NCBI GenBank assembly: GCA_002162075.1 | Contig: CP021423.1 | Span: forward strand, 310,001-374,000 | Direction: 5' to 3' | DNA: 64,000 nt | Source of the DNA: Armatimonadetes bacterium Uphvl-Ar1 | GTDB lineage: Bacteria > Armatimonadota > Fimbriimonadia > Fimbriimonadales > Fimbriimonadaceae | Part shown: in pieces, positions 56,069 to 64,000 of the stretch | How positions within the stretch are numbered: position 1 is the stretch's first letter | How the letters are laid out: each line of letters starts with the position of its first letter | Position numbers and translations under genes: made by a program | The notes under the pieces: generated by a model | The model's database searches: none | Seen by the model: the letters and a program-made list of their open reading frames with translations, nothing else | What the model was told of the DNA's origin: nothing

Positions 56069-57928
56069 ATGGCTCACGAACGATACGAAGATTCGCACCT
56101 TTACCGCTTGCGGCATTCCGCGGCGCATTTGATGGCTCAGGCGATTACGGAGCTTTATCCCGGGGCGAGGCTGGCGATTGGGCCGCCGATTGAGAATGGT
56201 TTTTATTACGATATTGATTTTCCGGAGCCGGTCAGCGAAAACGAGTTGAAAGGAATTGAGAACCGGATGCGCGAGCTGGCCAAGTTGAATCAGCCTATTG
56301 AGCGCAAGGTTGCGGCATCACGCGAAGAAGCAAAGCGAGTGATTTTGGAAGAGTGCACGCTGGGGCAAGGGGAAGCGGTGGCTCATTACAAGTTAGAACT
56401 TTTGGATATGGTTCCGGAAGGCGAAGAAATTAGTTTTTATGACCAGCAAGCGACGGACAAGAAGGGTGAGTTGCGGCGGTTTATTGACTTGTGCCGTGGA
56501 CCGCATATCGAGAGCACAGCGGAGATCAAGCATTTTAAGCTGATGTCGCTCGCGGGGGCTTACTGGCGGGGAGATGTTAAGCAGAAGCAGCTCACACGGA
56601 TTTATGGGACGGCGTTTGAGACAAAGGACGATTTGGAGCTTTATCTCCATAATTTGGAGGAGGCGAAGAAGCGCGATCACCGGAAGCTGGGGCGGGAGCT
56701 GGGACTGTTTATGTTTTCGGAGAGGGTTGGTCAGGGTTTGCCGCTTTGGTTGCCGAAAGGGGCGGCTTTGCGTGATGCTTTGTGTGACTTTTTGAAAGAA
56801 GAGCAGACTCGTCGGGGCTATGAAGGGGTTGTGACGCCAAACATTGCGAATGCGAAGCTTTATGAGAAGTCGGGCCACCTGTTGACATACCGGGACAAGA
56901 TGTTCCCGTTCATGGAAGATGAGGAAAAAGAGACGTTTGTTTTGAAGCCGATGAACTGTCCTTTTCACATTGAAATATACAGCTCTTCCCTGAGAAGTTA
57001 TCGTGATCTGCCCGTAAGGTTAGCAGAATTTGGGACGGTTTATCGTTATGAGCAGAGCGGTGAATTGGCGGGGATGTTACGGGTTCGGGGCTTCACTCAG
57101 GATGATGCGCACTTATTTGTGCGACCGGATCAGTTGCTGGCAGAGTTCAAAGGCGTTGTTGATTTGATGATGGCGGTCTTGAAGAAGCTCGGTTTGAATG
57201 AGTATCGCGTTCGGGTTGGGACGAAGGATCCGAGTAGCGACAAGTACGTAGGTCACGACGAAAATTGGCAGCTTGCGGAGTCGGCGATTAAGCAGGCTTG
57301 CGACGAGTTGGGCTTGGAGTATGAAGGTTCTCCGGGTGATGCGGCGTTTTACGGACCGAAGCTGGATTTGATTATTAAGGATGCGCTTGGGCGCGAGTGG
57401 CAGATGGGAACTGTGCAGGTTGATTATAACTTACCTGAACGTTTCGATTTAGAATACATTGGTGAGGATTCCAAGCCGCACCGTCCGATTATGATTCACC
57501 GGGCGCCTTTTGGCAGTTTGGAGCGAATGATTGGGCTGTTGACCGAGCAGTATGCGGGGGCGTTTCCGTTTTGGTTGGCTCCAGTGCAGGTGGCGATTTT
57601 GCCGATAGCAGACCGGCACGTTGATTATGCGAAGCATTTGGCGGAGCAGTTGCAAGGATTTCCGAGCCAGGTTGTGGCAGAGGATGAGCAAGTTCCGTTT
57701 GCGGCGGAAGTTGTTGATTCACCGGGATTGCGGGTTACAATTGATGGAAGCCGTCAGACATTGGGCAAGAAGATTCGGGAGGCTCAGCGGGCGAAGGTTC
57801 CCTTCATGTTGATTGTTGGCGACAACGATGCAGAAGCAGGAACGGTTGGCGTTCGTGATCGGGAAGAAGGCGATTTGGGGGCGATGAGCTTGGCTGAGTT
57901 TGTTGTCCGTATACTACCAATGCTCTGA
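56069..57928 (+). CDS. thrS: Threonyl-tRNA synthetase without TGS domain
   Basis: 619 residues from the ATG at 56069; the frame extends upstream to 55946 through repeat DNA and lacks domain content there. It starts directly at the N2 editing domain (LYRLRHSAAHLMAQAI, with the HxxxH and later DLCRGPHI), so the usual N-terminal TGS domain is missing. Class II catalytic core: TYRDKMFPFM, LKPMNCPFHIEIY, VRGFTQDDAHLF and the C-terminal motif 3 HRAPFGSLERMIGLLTEQY; anticodon-binding domain at the end. Enzymatically complete by motif. No T-box leader seen. Confidence 0.95.
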   Translation: MAHERYEDSHLYRLRHSAAHLMAQAITELYPGARLAIGPPIENGFYYDIDFPEPVSENELKGIENRMRELAKLNQPIERKVAASREEAKRVILEECTLGQGEAVAHYKLELLDMVPEGEEISFYDQQATDKKGELRRFIDLCRGPHIESTAEIKHFKLMSLAGAYWRGDVKQKQLTRIYGTAFETKDDLELYLHNLEEAKKRDHRKLGRELGLFMFSERVGQGLPLWLPKGAALRDALCDFLKEEQTRRGYEGVVTPNIANAKLYEKSGHLLTYRDKMFPFMEDEEKETFVLKPMNCPFHIEIYSSSLRSYRDLPVRLAEFGTVYRYEQSGELAGMLRVRGFTQDDAHLFVRPDQLLAEFKGVVDLMMAVLKKLGLNEYRVRVGTKDPSSDKYVGHDENWQLAESAIKQACDELGLEYEGSPGDAAFYGPKLDLIIKDALGREWQMGTVQVDYNLPERFDLEYIGEDSKPHRPIMIHRAPFGSLERMIGLLTEQYAGAFPFWLAPVQVAILPIADRHVDYAKHLAEQLQGFPSQVVAEDEQVPFAAEVVDSPGLRVTIDGSRQTLGKKIREAQRAKVPFMLIVGDNDAEAGTVGVRDREEGDLGAMSLAEFVVRILPML

Positions 57929-57999
57929 AAATTGCGGGAATCTTGCTTTGGTCATAACTAATTCGGCAAATCGTGGAATACGTCGAATAGGAACCACCT

Positions 58000-58323
58000 A
58001 TGAGACAGCGAGGCTTTACCCTGGTCGAGATCATGATTGTTGTGTTGATCATTGGCATCTTGCTGACGATCGCGGTTCCTGGTTGGATGAAAATGCGGCG
58101 CACGACGCATGAGAAGGCTTGCTGGTCGGGATTGCGAATGATAGATGACGCCAAACAGCAGTGGTCTATGGATACGAACCAAGAGACGGGCGCGACCCCG
58201 ACGGAGGCTGATTTGTCACCCGAGTATATTAAAACTTGGCCGACCTGTGACGGCGGCGGAACGATTACGATTGGTTCCAACATGCAGAATGCGAGCCACA
58301 GTGTTTGGGGCCAAGCGCCTTAG
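58000..58323 (+). CDS. Prepilin-type protein (type II secretion-like pseudopilin)
   Basis: 107 residues. RGFTLVEIMIVVLIIGILLT is a textbook prepilin N-terminus with Gly/Phe cleavage site and Glu5. The head is short, with a Cys pair (C41-like ACWSG and TCDGGG). Resembles the small DUF-type pseudopilins with ATPTEADLSPEYIKTWPTCD. Ends 14 bases before the convergent permease gene. Confidence 0.9.
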   Translation: MRQRGFTLVEIMIVVLIIGILLTIAVPGWMKMRRTTHEKACWSGLRMIDDAKQQWSMDTNQETGATPTEADLSPEYIKTWPTCDGGGTITIGSNMQNASHSVWGQAP

Positions 58324-58337
58324 ATTGTTCTTGACGA

Positions 58338-59519
58338 TTATTCGTTGCGGAGACACTCGACAGGATCGAGGCGGGCGGCTTTAGTGGCGGGGAGGATTCC
58401 GAAGAGTGATCCGAGGCCGATTCCGACGGCGAAGGTCAGGGCTAGTGTCGCAGGGGTGACGAGCGGCTTGATCGATGTAGTTGATGCGATGATTTGAATC
58501 ACGATCAAGCTCACGAGAAGGCCAAGGATGACTCCGGCGAGTCCGATCAGGGCTGATTCGGCAAGGAACTGGTTGAAAATTTGCTTTCGACTTGCTCCGA
58601 CGGCTTTGCGTACGCCGATTTCTTTGGTGCGTTCGCCGACGGACATGAGCATGACGGTCATGATTCCGAGTCCACCTACGGCGAGGGCGATGGAGGTGAG
58701 TCCGACTACGAGGGTGCCGAGAATGCCGAGCACATCAAAGACAAGTTTGAGGAGGTCTTCTTGAGTGAGGACGGAGAATTGGGTGTCTTCGAGGGTTTTG
58801 AGGAGGGCTTGGTTGATGTTGGGGATGAGAACTTTGGGTTCTACGGTGTTGTCGATTTGGATGAGGAGTCGGTCGACCTGGACGCTTTCCTCGTACTTCC
58901 GCACGGTTGAGAGGGGGATATAGACGACATTGACAAGGCTGAAGGCAGAGAATGGGCTGGATTCGGCGTTTTTGTCTTGGATGACGCCGCTGACGGTGTA
59001 CGTTTCGCCGTTGATGGTGACGGGTTTGCCGATGGGAGAGGTGTCGGGGAAGATTTGGTCGGCGGCGATTGAGCCGAGGACACAGACTCGCTGGCCATCA
59101 TCTTTGGCGGTGAAGTAAGCCCCTTCTTTGAGAGTGCTGGGGTGCATTTGGAACCATTCGGGGGTTGAGGCGACGATGACGGGGTAGGCGTCGAGCTCTC
59201 CGGCTTGGATGCCTCCGCCGGCGAATGAGAATTGGGCAACGCGGGTTATTCCGGGGAGTTGTTGAAGGTCTTTGGCGTTTTGGTCGGAGAGGAATGATTT
59301 TCCGCCGAGGTTGGGGTTGAAGGAGCCGAGGTCGACTTTTCCGGGGACGACGATGAGGAGGTCGGCTCCGAGGTCATCGATTTGTCCGGTGATGTCTTTT
59401 TGGACACCGAGTCCGATGCTGATGAGGAGGAGGATGGCGATTGATCCTACGGCGACTCCGATTGTGCTGAGGAAGGTGCTCCGGGCATTTTCGAGGAGGC
59501 TTTGGAGGATCGCTTTCAT
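58338..59519 (-). CDS. MacB/FtsX-type ABC transporter permease
   Basis: 393 residues. Four membrane segments in the FtsX pattern: one N-terminal (STIGVAVGSIAILLLISIGL), a large periplasmic MacB-PCD-like domain (about 45-255), and three at the C-terminus (LVVGLTSIALAVGGLGIMTV; ALIGLAGVILGLLVSLIVIQ; LTFAVGIGLGSLFGILPATK). The MSVGERTKEIGVRKAVGASR loop is the family signature. The ATPase and adaptor subunits are not adjacent. Neighbours on the same strand are two small lipoproteins and a prepilin. Confidence 0.93.
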   Translation of the reverse strand: MKAILQSLLENARSTFLSTIGVAVGSIAILLLISIGLGVQKDITGQIDDLGADLLIVVPGKVDLGSFNPNLGGKSFLSDQNAKDLQQLPGITRVAQFSFAGGGIQAGELDAYPVIVASTPEWFQMHPSTLKEGAYFTAKDDGQRVCVLGSIAADQIFPDTSPIGKPVTINGETYTVSGVIQDKNAESSPFSAFSLVNVVYIPLSTVRKYEESVQVDRLLIQIDNTVEPKVLIPNINQALLKTLEDTQFSVLTQEDLLKLVFDVLGILGTLVVGLTSIALAVGGLGIMTVMLMSVGERTKEIGVRKAVGASRKQIFNQFLAESALIGLAGVILGLLVSLIVIQIIASTTSIKPLVTPATLALTFAVGIGLGSLFGILPATKAARLDPVECLRNE

Positions 59520-59566
59520 ACTGTAGTCAACGAGACAATTTCTTCGTCAATTACAGTGGCTGGGGA

Positions 59567-59815
59567 TTAATTACCTTCGGAGCCTTCTTCTTTCGGAGGC
59601 GACAGATCTTCGTTTTGCCCACCACCTAGGGGACCGGAGGATGGTCCTGCGCCCATTTTTTCTCGCAATGCTTTGGCGGGCGGGTTGAGATTTTTGGGGG
59701 TTGTTTTAATGATTTCAGCGTCCCCTTCTGTGACAGGCGGTTCGTTTGAACATCCAATAGCGGTGAAGGCAACGGCAGCGAACAAAAATGCGGCGAGAAG
59801 CTTCATCGTGCTCAT
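59567..59815 (-). CDS. Small lipoprotein, paralogue 1
   Basis: 82 residues. Lipobox TAIGC at about 18-22 after a hydrophobic run (LLAAFLFAAVAF). The mature part holds EGDAEIIKTTPKNLNPPAKA and a Gly/Pro/Glu-rich end. Shares the EGDAEI-x4-5-KN-NP motif with the neighbour at 59912, so they are tandem paralogues. Function unknown. Confidence 0.75.
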   Translation of the reverse strand: MSTMKLLAAFLFAAVAFTAIGCSNEPPVTEGDAEIIKTTPKNLNPPAKALREKMGAGPSSGPLGGGQNEDLSPPKEEGSEGN

Positions 59816-59860
59816 ACCTTCAAGTTACCTGAGATGACTTTGAATTGTGGTGGGTTTGAT

Positions 59861-59894
59861 AAAAAAACCGGGAGTCCATTTTGGACTCCCGGTT
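59861..59894 (-). terminator. Terminator of small lipoprotein 2
   Basis: Perfect 12-bp stem (aaccgggagtcc / ggactcccggtt) with a 5-base loop; on the - strand it is followed by ttttt. Confidence 0.85.
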
Positions 59895-59911
59895 CCAGAG
59901 AGACCTCTGGT

Positions 59912-60127
59912 TTAGTTTCCTTCTGGTGGCGGCTCCATGGTGGCACCGCTTGCGGCTCCTCCACCAGATTGCTCGCGCTTGCTTTTAGCGTCAGGATTTT
60001 CGTTTTTCTCGGTTTGACTGACGATTTCGGCGTCGCCTTCTTCTACCTTTTCACCTTGCGCGCACCCGATGAGGGCGAACGAAGAGACAAGGCAAAGGAG
60101 AGCAAGAGCTCGTCCCAGGATCGACAT
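59912..60127 (-). CDS. Small lipoprotein, paralogue 2
   Basis: 71 residues from the ATG at 60127. Signal with lipobox ALIGC at about 18-22, then EGDAEIVSQTEKNENPDAKS and a Gly-rich tail (REQSGGGAASGATMEPPPEG). The reading frame continues upstream without a start that makes sense. Directly after the prepilin stop, so probably cotranscribed with it. Confidence 0.75.
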   Translation of the reverse strand: MSILGRALALLCLVSSFALIGCAQGEKVEEGDAEIVSQTEKNENPDAKSKREQSGGGAASGATMEPPPEGN

Positions 60128-60128
60128 C

Positions 60129-61029
60129 TTAGTACCAGACCTCTTCGAACGGAGCGGTTGGCTGAACGCCATCCCAGTCCGGGGTGAAGCTGAAGAGGTG
60201 GCAGTAGTTGTTGTCGTACCATCCGCCGCCCGGTCGTGCATTATTGTCATAGCGTGTCCACGGATCGTTGCGGAAGTCAGATGCACCATTCTTTTGCATA
60301 CCAAGTCGCTTGAACTTAGCTGAAGAGTCGGTGTAGGTCCAGTTTTCGCCGTTTCCAAAGATGTGGTGCGAACCGAATTCAGCTTGGGTAGCAAAGATGA
60401 TGACGACAGACCATGTACCGTTTGCACCTGAGCAGGTCGGAGTTTGAGGAACATAGGAGCATGCAGTTGTTTCTGCACCCGTGCAGTAGAGTGACGGGCT
60501 TGTGATCGCTGCACCCTTCATGTTCAAGTTACCCCAGTAAGCGTGGCCACATTGGCGTTTCGCTGACTCGGTTAACGGAGGTTGCGCTTTGACCTTGGAG
60601 CAGACCGTTGTAGGTGTAGCCCACTTCAGCCGGTGTTTTCAAGAACGGACCGGTGTAGACGTTGTATTCTCGACCGCCATCAATTTTCATGATGGAGTAG
60701 TTCTTGCGGTAGGGCTGGGTTGAGTTGACCGGGTGGGTGTTGTGCCAGTTGACCCATGCTGCATTTGTTGAGCGGAGGTCAGCCGGAACGTCATGGAAGA
60801 AGTTCTGTCGCCAGACGCCAAGGTATGAACCGTAGGCAGCCGGGAAGTTATCATCGTAGTCTGCTTGGTAGATGATGGTTGCGGTACCCAATTGCTTGAC
60901 TTCGGCCAAGCTCTTGGCTTTCTTAGCTGCGGTCTTAGCTTGTGCGAAAACCGGGAACAAGATTGCTGCGAGGATTGCGATGATCGCAATCACGACGAGC
61001 AGTTCGATTAGTGTAAAGGCACGCTTCAT
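60129..61029 (-). CDS. Prepilin-type H-X9-DG-like protein (frameshifted near 60546)
   Basis: About 300 residues joined, from the ATG at 61029. RAFTLIELLVVIAIIAILAA and VFAQAKTAAKKAKSLAEVKQ are the classic DUF1559-type pseudopilin N-terminus. The first frame ends ETPMWPRLLG. The second, from about 60545, reads HAYWGNLNMKGAAITS and ends with WTYTDSSAKFKRLG-like H-X9-DG-region strands. One extra base at about 60544-60548 (ggcc) would give ETPMW-P-HAYWGNLNMKG. Such proteins are abundant pilin-like surface proteins. Consensus error is likely. Confidence 0.82.
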
Positions 61030-61203
61030 TTTGGTATGAATCCTTGCCAGAACCTCAAGTTGAGGCTCACGACTCATTGATTATATGCGAAATTCGATCC
61101 ATTCGGACCTTGAGTTTCCAAAAATTGTGGAATTGACACCAGAGAGTCAAATTGAACCGAACGTGGGCCATTTGCCCCGTCAGAAAATAGGCCTAAAGAC
61201 CTA

Positions 61204-62508
61204 TTAGGTGAGGCCGGCTTGGTGGGCGAAGGCGAGGGTGGCGGGGTTGATGATCAGGTCGTTGAGGTTGACGGCTCGTGTGAGGGACATTCCGGCGAGG
61301 GTGCGGCAGCGGGAGAGGGCGACGTAGACTTGACCGTGAGAAAACGCGGGGCGGTCGAGGTCGATGTGAATTTGGTCGAAAGTTAGGCCTTGGGATTTGT
61401 GGATGGTGATGGCCCAGGCGAGTTTGAGGGGGAGTTGGGTGAATGATCCGATTGGCTCGGTGACGATTTGGTTACGGGAGCGATCCCATTGGTAGCGAGA
61501 TTTTTCCCATAGTTCGGGTTTGACTTCGACGAGTTTGTTGTCTTCGTCGAGTTGGACTTGGACGGAGGATTCGGCGGTTGATATGACGGTTCCGAGGGAG
61601 CCGTTGACCCATTCGGTGCTGTTCTTGATGAACATGACGCGGGCGCCGGGTTTGAGGCGTAGGGTTTCTTCGGCGGGGAGTTCGCGTCCGAAGTTTCCTT
61701 CGACTTTGGCTTTGTAGTGGACTTCGGTGGCGGGGAGTTCCATCAGATGTTGGTTATTGATGAAGTTAGCGCGTGCGTTGGTGACGGTGAGAGTGAGGGT
61801 TTCGGGGGATGCGGGAGGGGCGACGCGGGAGTTGATGAGATCGAGCTCTTGGGGATCGCCGGATCGGATTTGGTCGAGGACATAGAGGAAATCGGGGTCG
61901 GTGGCTTGGCGGTGAACGGTTTTGAGCTCGATGACATCAATTCCCATGTCTTTGACAATTTGGGAATCGAAAAAGAAGGGGCTGTTGTAATGGTGGGCAA
62001 GGAACTCTCTTTCGGCGGGTGATCCGACGACGGGTTCGAGTTGCCAGATATCGCCAAAAGCGACGATGGGGACACCGCCGAAGGGGTATTCGGATTGGCG
62101 GTTTTTGCGGAGGGAGATGCTGATAGCGTCGAGGAGGTCGGCCCTGACCATCGAGATTTCATCGAGGTAGATGAGTTGGAGGGCGTTGATCAGGCGGGAT
62201 TTGGGGTGTCCGCCACGGAAGAGAGGGATTTCGGCGGTTTCGGGATCCATAGGACCGAGGGGAAAATTGAAGAAGCTATGAATGGTTTGCCCCCCGGCAT
62301 TGAGGGCGGCGATTCCGGTGGGGGCGACGGTGACACTTTTGAGTTCGAGAGTATTGCGGAGGTGACGCAGGAGGGTGGATTTTCCGGTTCCGGCGCGTCC
62401 GGTGACGAAAATGAGTCGGCCCCCGAAGGTTGATTCTTGGATTTGTTGGAGGGCGGCTTGTTGTTCGTGGCTGAGGGTGGGTTCTCCGGGAAGGATTGAA
62501 GTTGACAT
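61204..62508 (-). CDS. PIF1-like ATP-dependent helicase/AAA protein
   Basis: 434 residues. Walker A FVTGRAGTGKSTLLRHLR, VTVAPTGIAALNAGGQTIHS then FF (PIF1 motif Ia), DEIS box LIYLDEISMVRADL, FGDIWQLEPVV, and C-terminal AITIHKSQGLTFDQIHIDLD with YVALSRC. It is a superfamily 1B 5'-3' helicase likely acting on G-quadruplex, fork or repair substrates. The region is convergent-free; the tRNA-Arg gene lies just upstream of its start. Confidence 0.93.
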   Translation of the reverse strand: MSTSILPGEPTLSHEQQAALQQIQESTFGGRLIFVTGRAGTGKSTLLRHLRNTLELKSVTVAPTGIAALNAGGQTIHSFFNFPLGPMDPETAEIPLFRGGHPKSRLINALQLIYLDEISMVRADLLDAISISLRKNRQSEYPFGGVPIVAFGDIWQLEPVVGSPAEREFLAHHYNSPFFFDSQIVKDMGIDVIELKTVHRQATDPDFLYVLDQIRSGDPQELDLINSRVAPPASPETLTLTVTNARANFINNQHLMELPATEVHYKAKVEGNFGRELPAEETLRLKPGARVMFIKNSTEWVNGSLGTVISTAESSVQVQLDEDNKLVEVKPELWEKSRYQWDRSRNQIVTEPIGSFTQLPLKLAWAITIHKSQGLTFDQIHIDLDRPAFSHGQVYVALSRCRTLAGMSLTRAVNLNDLIINPATLAFAHQAGLT

Positions 62509-62535
62509 TGATTTGAAATTCCTCCCTTGACGATT

Positions 62536-62611
62536 TGGCCCGGCTGAGAGGATTCGAACCTCCGACTTCTTCCTCCGGAGGGAAGCGCTCTATCCACTGA
62601 GCTACAGCCGG
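62536..62611 (-). tRNA. tRNA-Arg (anticodon CCG)
   Basis: 76 bases on the - strand. Acceptor stem ccggctg / cagccgg, D-stem gctc/gagc, anticodon stem cttcc/ggaag with loop ctccgga giving anticodon CCG, T-stem ggagg/cctct with loop ttcgaat, discriminator G and encoded CCA. Reads CGG codons. Confidence 0.95.
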
Positions 62612-62621
62612 GTGCGGTTTG

Positions 62622-63179
62622 CTATTTTAGCTGATCGGTCATGAAGAGTGGTGCTTTGGCGATTTGTTCGAACGGTACGGGGTGGGAAAGGAGGCCGTTG
62701 ATGCGGAGGGTAGCGATTCCGTGAATGAGCGCCCAGGCGTGGAGGGCACGGGGGTCGTTTGGGTTATGGGTGTTGAAGTGTTTGAGAAGGGTCTTGTAGG
62801 CAGCGGTTGAGGCTTGCTCGAGTTCGGAACTTTCGCAGTTGGTGGCGAGGATGGGGGAGAACATGAGTTGGTAGAGATGGGGGTTGTGGACGGCAAATGT
62901 GATGTATGTTTCGCACCCGGCGGAGAGGTTTTTTGCGGGAGCGAGGAGCATTTCTAGTTGTTGAAAGCCTTTGGAGGCGAGGGCGGCGAGGAAGTCTTCT
63001 TTTGTGGGGAAGTGTTTGTAGGGGGCGTTTGGGCTGACGTTGACAGTTCGGGCAACTTCTCGGAGGGAGATTTTGTCGGGGCCATGGGATTCGAGGATGG
63101 GGAGTGCGGCTGTGATGAGGGTATCGCGGAGGTTGCCGTGGTGGTATTTCTTGGGGCTTTCGGGATGTGATGTTGACAT
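62622..63179 (-). CDS. TetR-family transcriptional regulator
   Basis: 185 residues from the ATG at 63179; an ATG nine bases earlier would overlap the operator. N-terminal TetR helix-turn-helix: LRDTLITAALPILESHGPDK, ISLREVARTVNVSPNAPYKH then FPTKEDFLAALA. The C-terminal ligand domain is of the WHG type (AFHAW-like here RALHAWALIHGIATLRINGL). Probably represses itself and the divergent oxidoreductase through the inverted repeat at 63188-63214. Confidence 0.92.
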   Translation of the reverse strand: MSTSHPESPKKYHHGNLRDTLITAALPILESHGPDKISLREVARTVNVSPNAPYKHFPTKEDFLAALASKGFQQLEMLLAPAKNLSAGCETYITFAVHNPHLYQLMFSPILATNCESSELEQASTAAYKTLLKHFNTHNPNDPRALHAWALIHGIATLRINGLLSHPVPFEQIAKAPLFMTDQLK

Positions 63180-63187
63180 TGTCACCA

Positions 63188-63214
63188 TTCACTGTTTATG
63201 ATGTTGACAGTGAA
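63188..63214. promoter_or_regulatory. TetR operator candidate
   Basis: ttcactgt (63188-63195) and acagtgaa (63207-63214) form an exact 8-bp inverted repeat with an 11-base spacer, in the gap between the TetR gene and the divergent oxidoreductase gene. Size and placement fit a TetR-dimer site. Confidence 0.75.
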
Positions 63215-63256
63215 CACTTTTGATTTTGGTTGATCGAAGGGTTCGGAGTCAAGGAA

Positions 63257-63826
63257 ATGAAGAAGATTTTGGTTTTGGATTGCCACCCGAGGGCGGGGAG
63301 TTTGGGTTCGGCTTTGGCCGATGCTTATGCGGAGGGAGCAAAAGGGGTGGACGTTCGGAGGCTGGCATTGCGCGATTTGAAGATTGATTGGGGTCGTGAT
63401 CCGGGAAAGAAGCCGCCAGTTGAGCTTGATATAGCGACGGCTCAGGCAGCGATTGGTGAGGCAGATCATTTGGTTTTTGTGTTTCCGGTTTATTGGGGGA
63501 CATTTCCGGCGCAGCTGAAAGGATTTTTGGATTTGGTTTTCACGAGTGGGTTTGCGTTTGAGTACCAGGAGAATGGAATTCCGAGGGGGTTGCTTGCGGG
63601 AAAGTCGGCGCGCCTAATTTATACGAGTGACACTCCGGGATTTTTGTGGCGATGGGTGATTGGGATGCCGGCGGAGAAGACTTTGCGGATGGCGGTTTTG
63701 TGGCTTTGTGGGATTCGGAAGGTTAAGCGGACGATGTTTGGTCCGGTGGTGAAGAGTGCAGCGGATCAGCGGGCGGGGTGGTTGGAGCGAGTGCGGGGGT
63801 TTGGTGAGAGGGATAGTCGCAAGTAA
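63257..63826 (+). CDS. NAD(P)H-dependent oxidoreductase (flavodoxin-like fold, Kef-type/MdaB)
   Basis: 189 residues from the ATG at 63257 (aaggaa ribosome site). Flavodoxin_2 features: ILVLDCHPRAGSLGSALADA, DHLVFVFPVYWGTFPAQLKG then FLDLVFTSGFAFEY, and RGLLAGKSARLIYTSDTPG. FMN/FAD-dependent two-electron reduction of quinones is the usual activity. Divergent TetR regulator and shared operator suggest induction by a xenobiotic or quinone. Confidence 0.92.
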   Translation: MKKILVLDCHPRAGSLGSALADAYAEGAKGVDVRRLALRDLKIDWGRDPGKKPPVELDIATAQAAIGEADHLVFVFPVYWGTFPAQLKGFLDLVFTSGFAFEYQENGIPRGLLAGKSARLIYTSDTPGFLWRWVIGMPAEKTLRMAVLWLCGIRKVKRTMFGPVVKSAADQRAGWLERVRGFGERDSRK

Positions 63827-63893
63827 CTTCTTTCACTTTGTTCTTAACTTTGCGAATTGATTTCATGGGATGCGCGTGGGGAATACTGTAGCT

Positions 63894-64000
63894 ATGCGCA
63901 GATTTGTGGTGGTTGTTGTTGGTTTGAGTTTTATGGGATTGGCTCAGGCGACAATTGGGTTGGACGTTCGCGATGTGGTCGCGGCTCAGGGGCGGGGAGT
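63894..64000 (+). CDS. Exported protein, 3' truncated by the window
   Basis: Frame from the ATG at 63894 stays open to the edge. The first 19 residues (MRRFVVVVVGLSFMGLAQA) are a signal peptide. Too short to name. Confidence 0.6.
   Translation, partial: MRRFVVVVVGLSFMGLAQATIGLDVRDVVAAQGRG

Overview
The window looks like a chromosomal segment from a Gram-negative-type environmental bacterium. It carries three PEP-CTERM sorting-signal proteins, several prepilin-like proteins, lipoproteins, a VKOR-DsbA fusion and a fused ispD-ispF gene. That mix suggests Armatimonadota (Fimbriimonadia-like), but the placement is inferred from protein style, not from a marker gene. The + strand is strongly G/T-rich whichever strand is coding: + genes prefer ggg/gtg/ttg codons and - genes prefer ccc/ctc/atc. 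This fits a segment within one replichore.

Layout. 1-2.8 kb: truncated amidase, double-thioredoxin protein, two SGNH hydrolases. 2.8-5.35 kb (-): kynurenine pathway pair, tryptophan 2,3-dioxygenase then kynureninase, separated by five 118-bp tandem repeats that copy the kynU start. 5.35-6.15 kb: non-coding, full of hairpins. 6.1-13.3 kb: hypothetical protein, LuxR-PAS regulator, M61 peptidase, PEP-CTERM protein, beta-lactamase-like hydrolase, ECF sigma factor, lipoprotein. 13.3-19.6 kb (-): prepilin and an F1Fo ATP synthase operon that ends at atpG without atpD/atpC. 19.6-30.1 kb: recG, rhodanese, topA, transglutaminase, PIN-TRAM protein, ispDF, hpf, comF. 30.1-40.6 kb: small LuxR protein, galK, a structured leader before an M20 peptidase, PepSY protein, two paralogous PEP-CTERM proteins, tgt, ppa, lipoprotein, 2-hydroxyacid dehydrogenase, HEAT-like membrane protein. 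40.6-46.1 kb: two tandem copies of a large lipoprotein gene, bounded by three copies of the miaB 3' end. 46.1-57.9 kb: miaB, VKOR-DsbA, mnmA, small membrane proteins, AI-2E permease, ligA, OGG-like glycosylase, GC-rich repeats, thrS. 58-64 kb: prepilins, MacB-like permease, small lipoproteins, PIF1-like helicase, tRNA-Arg(CCG), TetR regulator with its operator, NAD(P)H oxidoreductase, and a truncated secreted protein.

Most of the content is housekeeping: energy, tRNA modification, DNA repair and topology, isoprenoid synthesis. The unusual features are the kynU repeat array, the miaB-tail/lipoprotein array, a possible pseudoknot-plus-terminator leader at 32 kb, a hairpin-rich non-coding region at 5.5-6.1 kb, and a Tgt lacking its zinc cysteines. 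Six genes carry single-base-type frameshifts, four of them in runs of five G. Consensus error is the simplest explanation, so most of these genes are probably intact in the organism.
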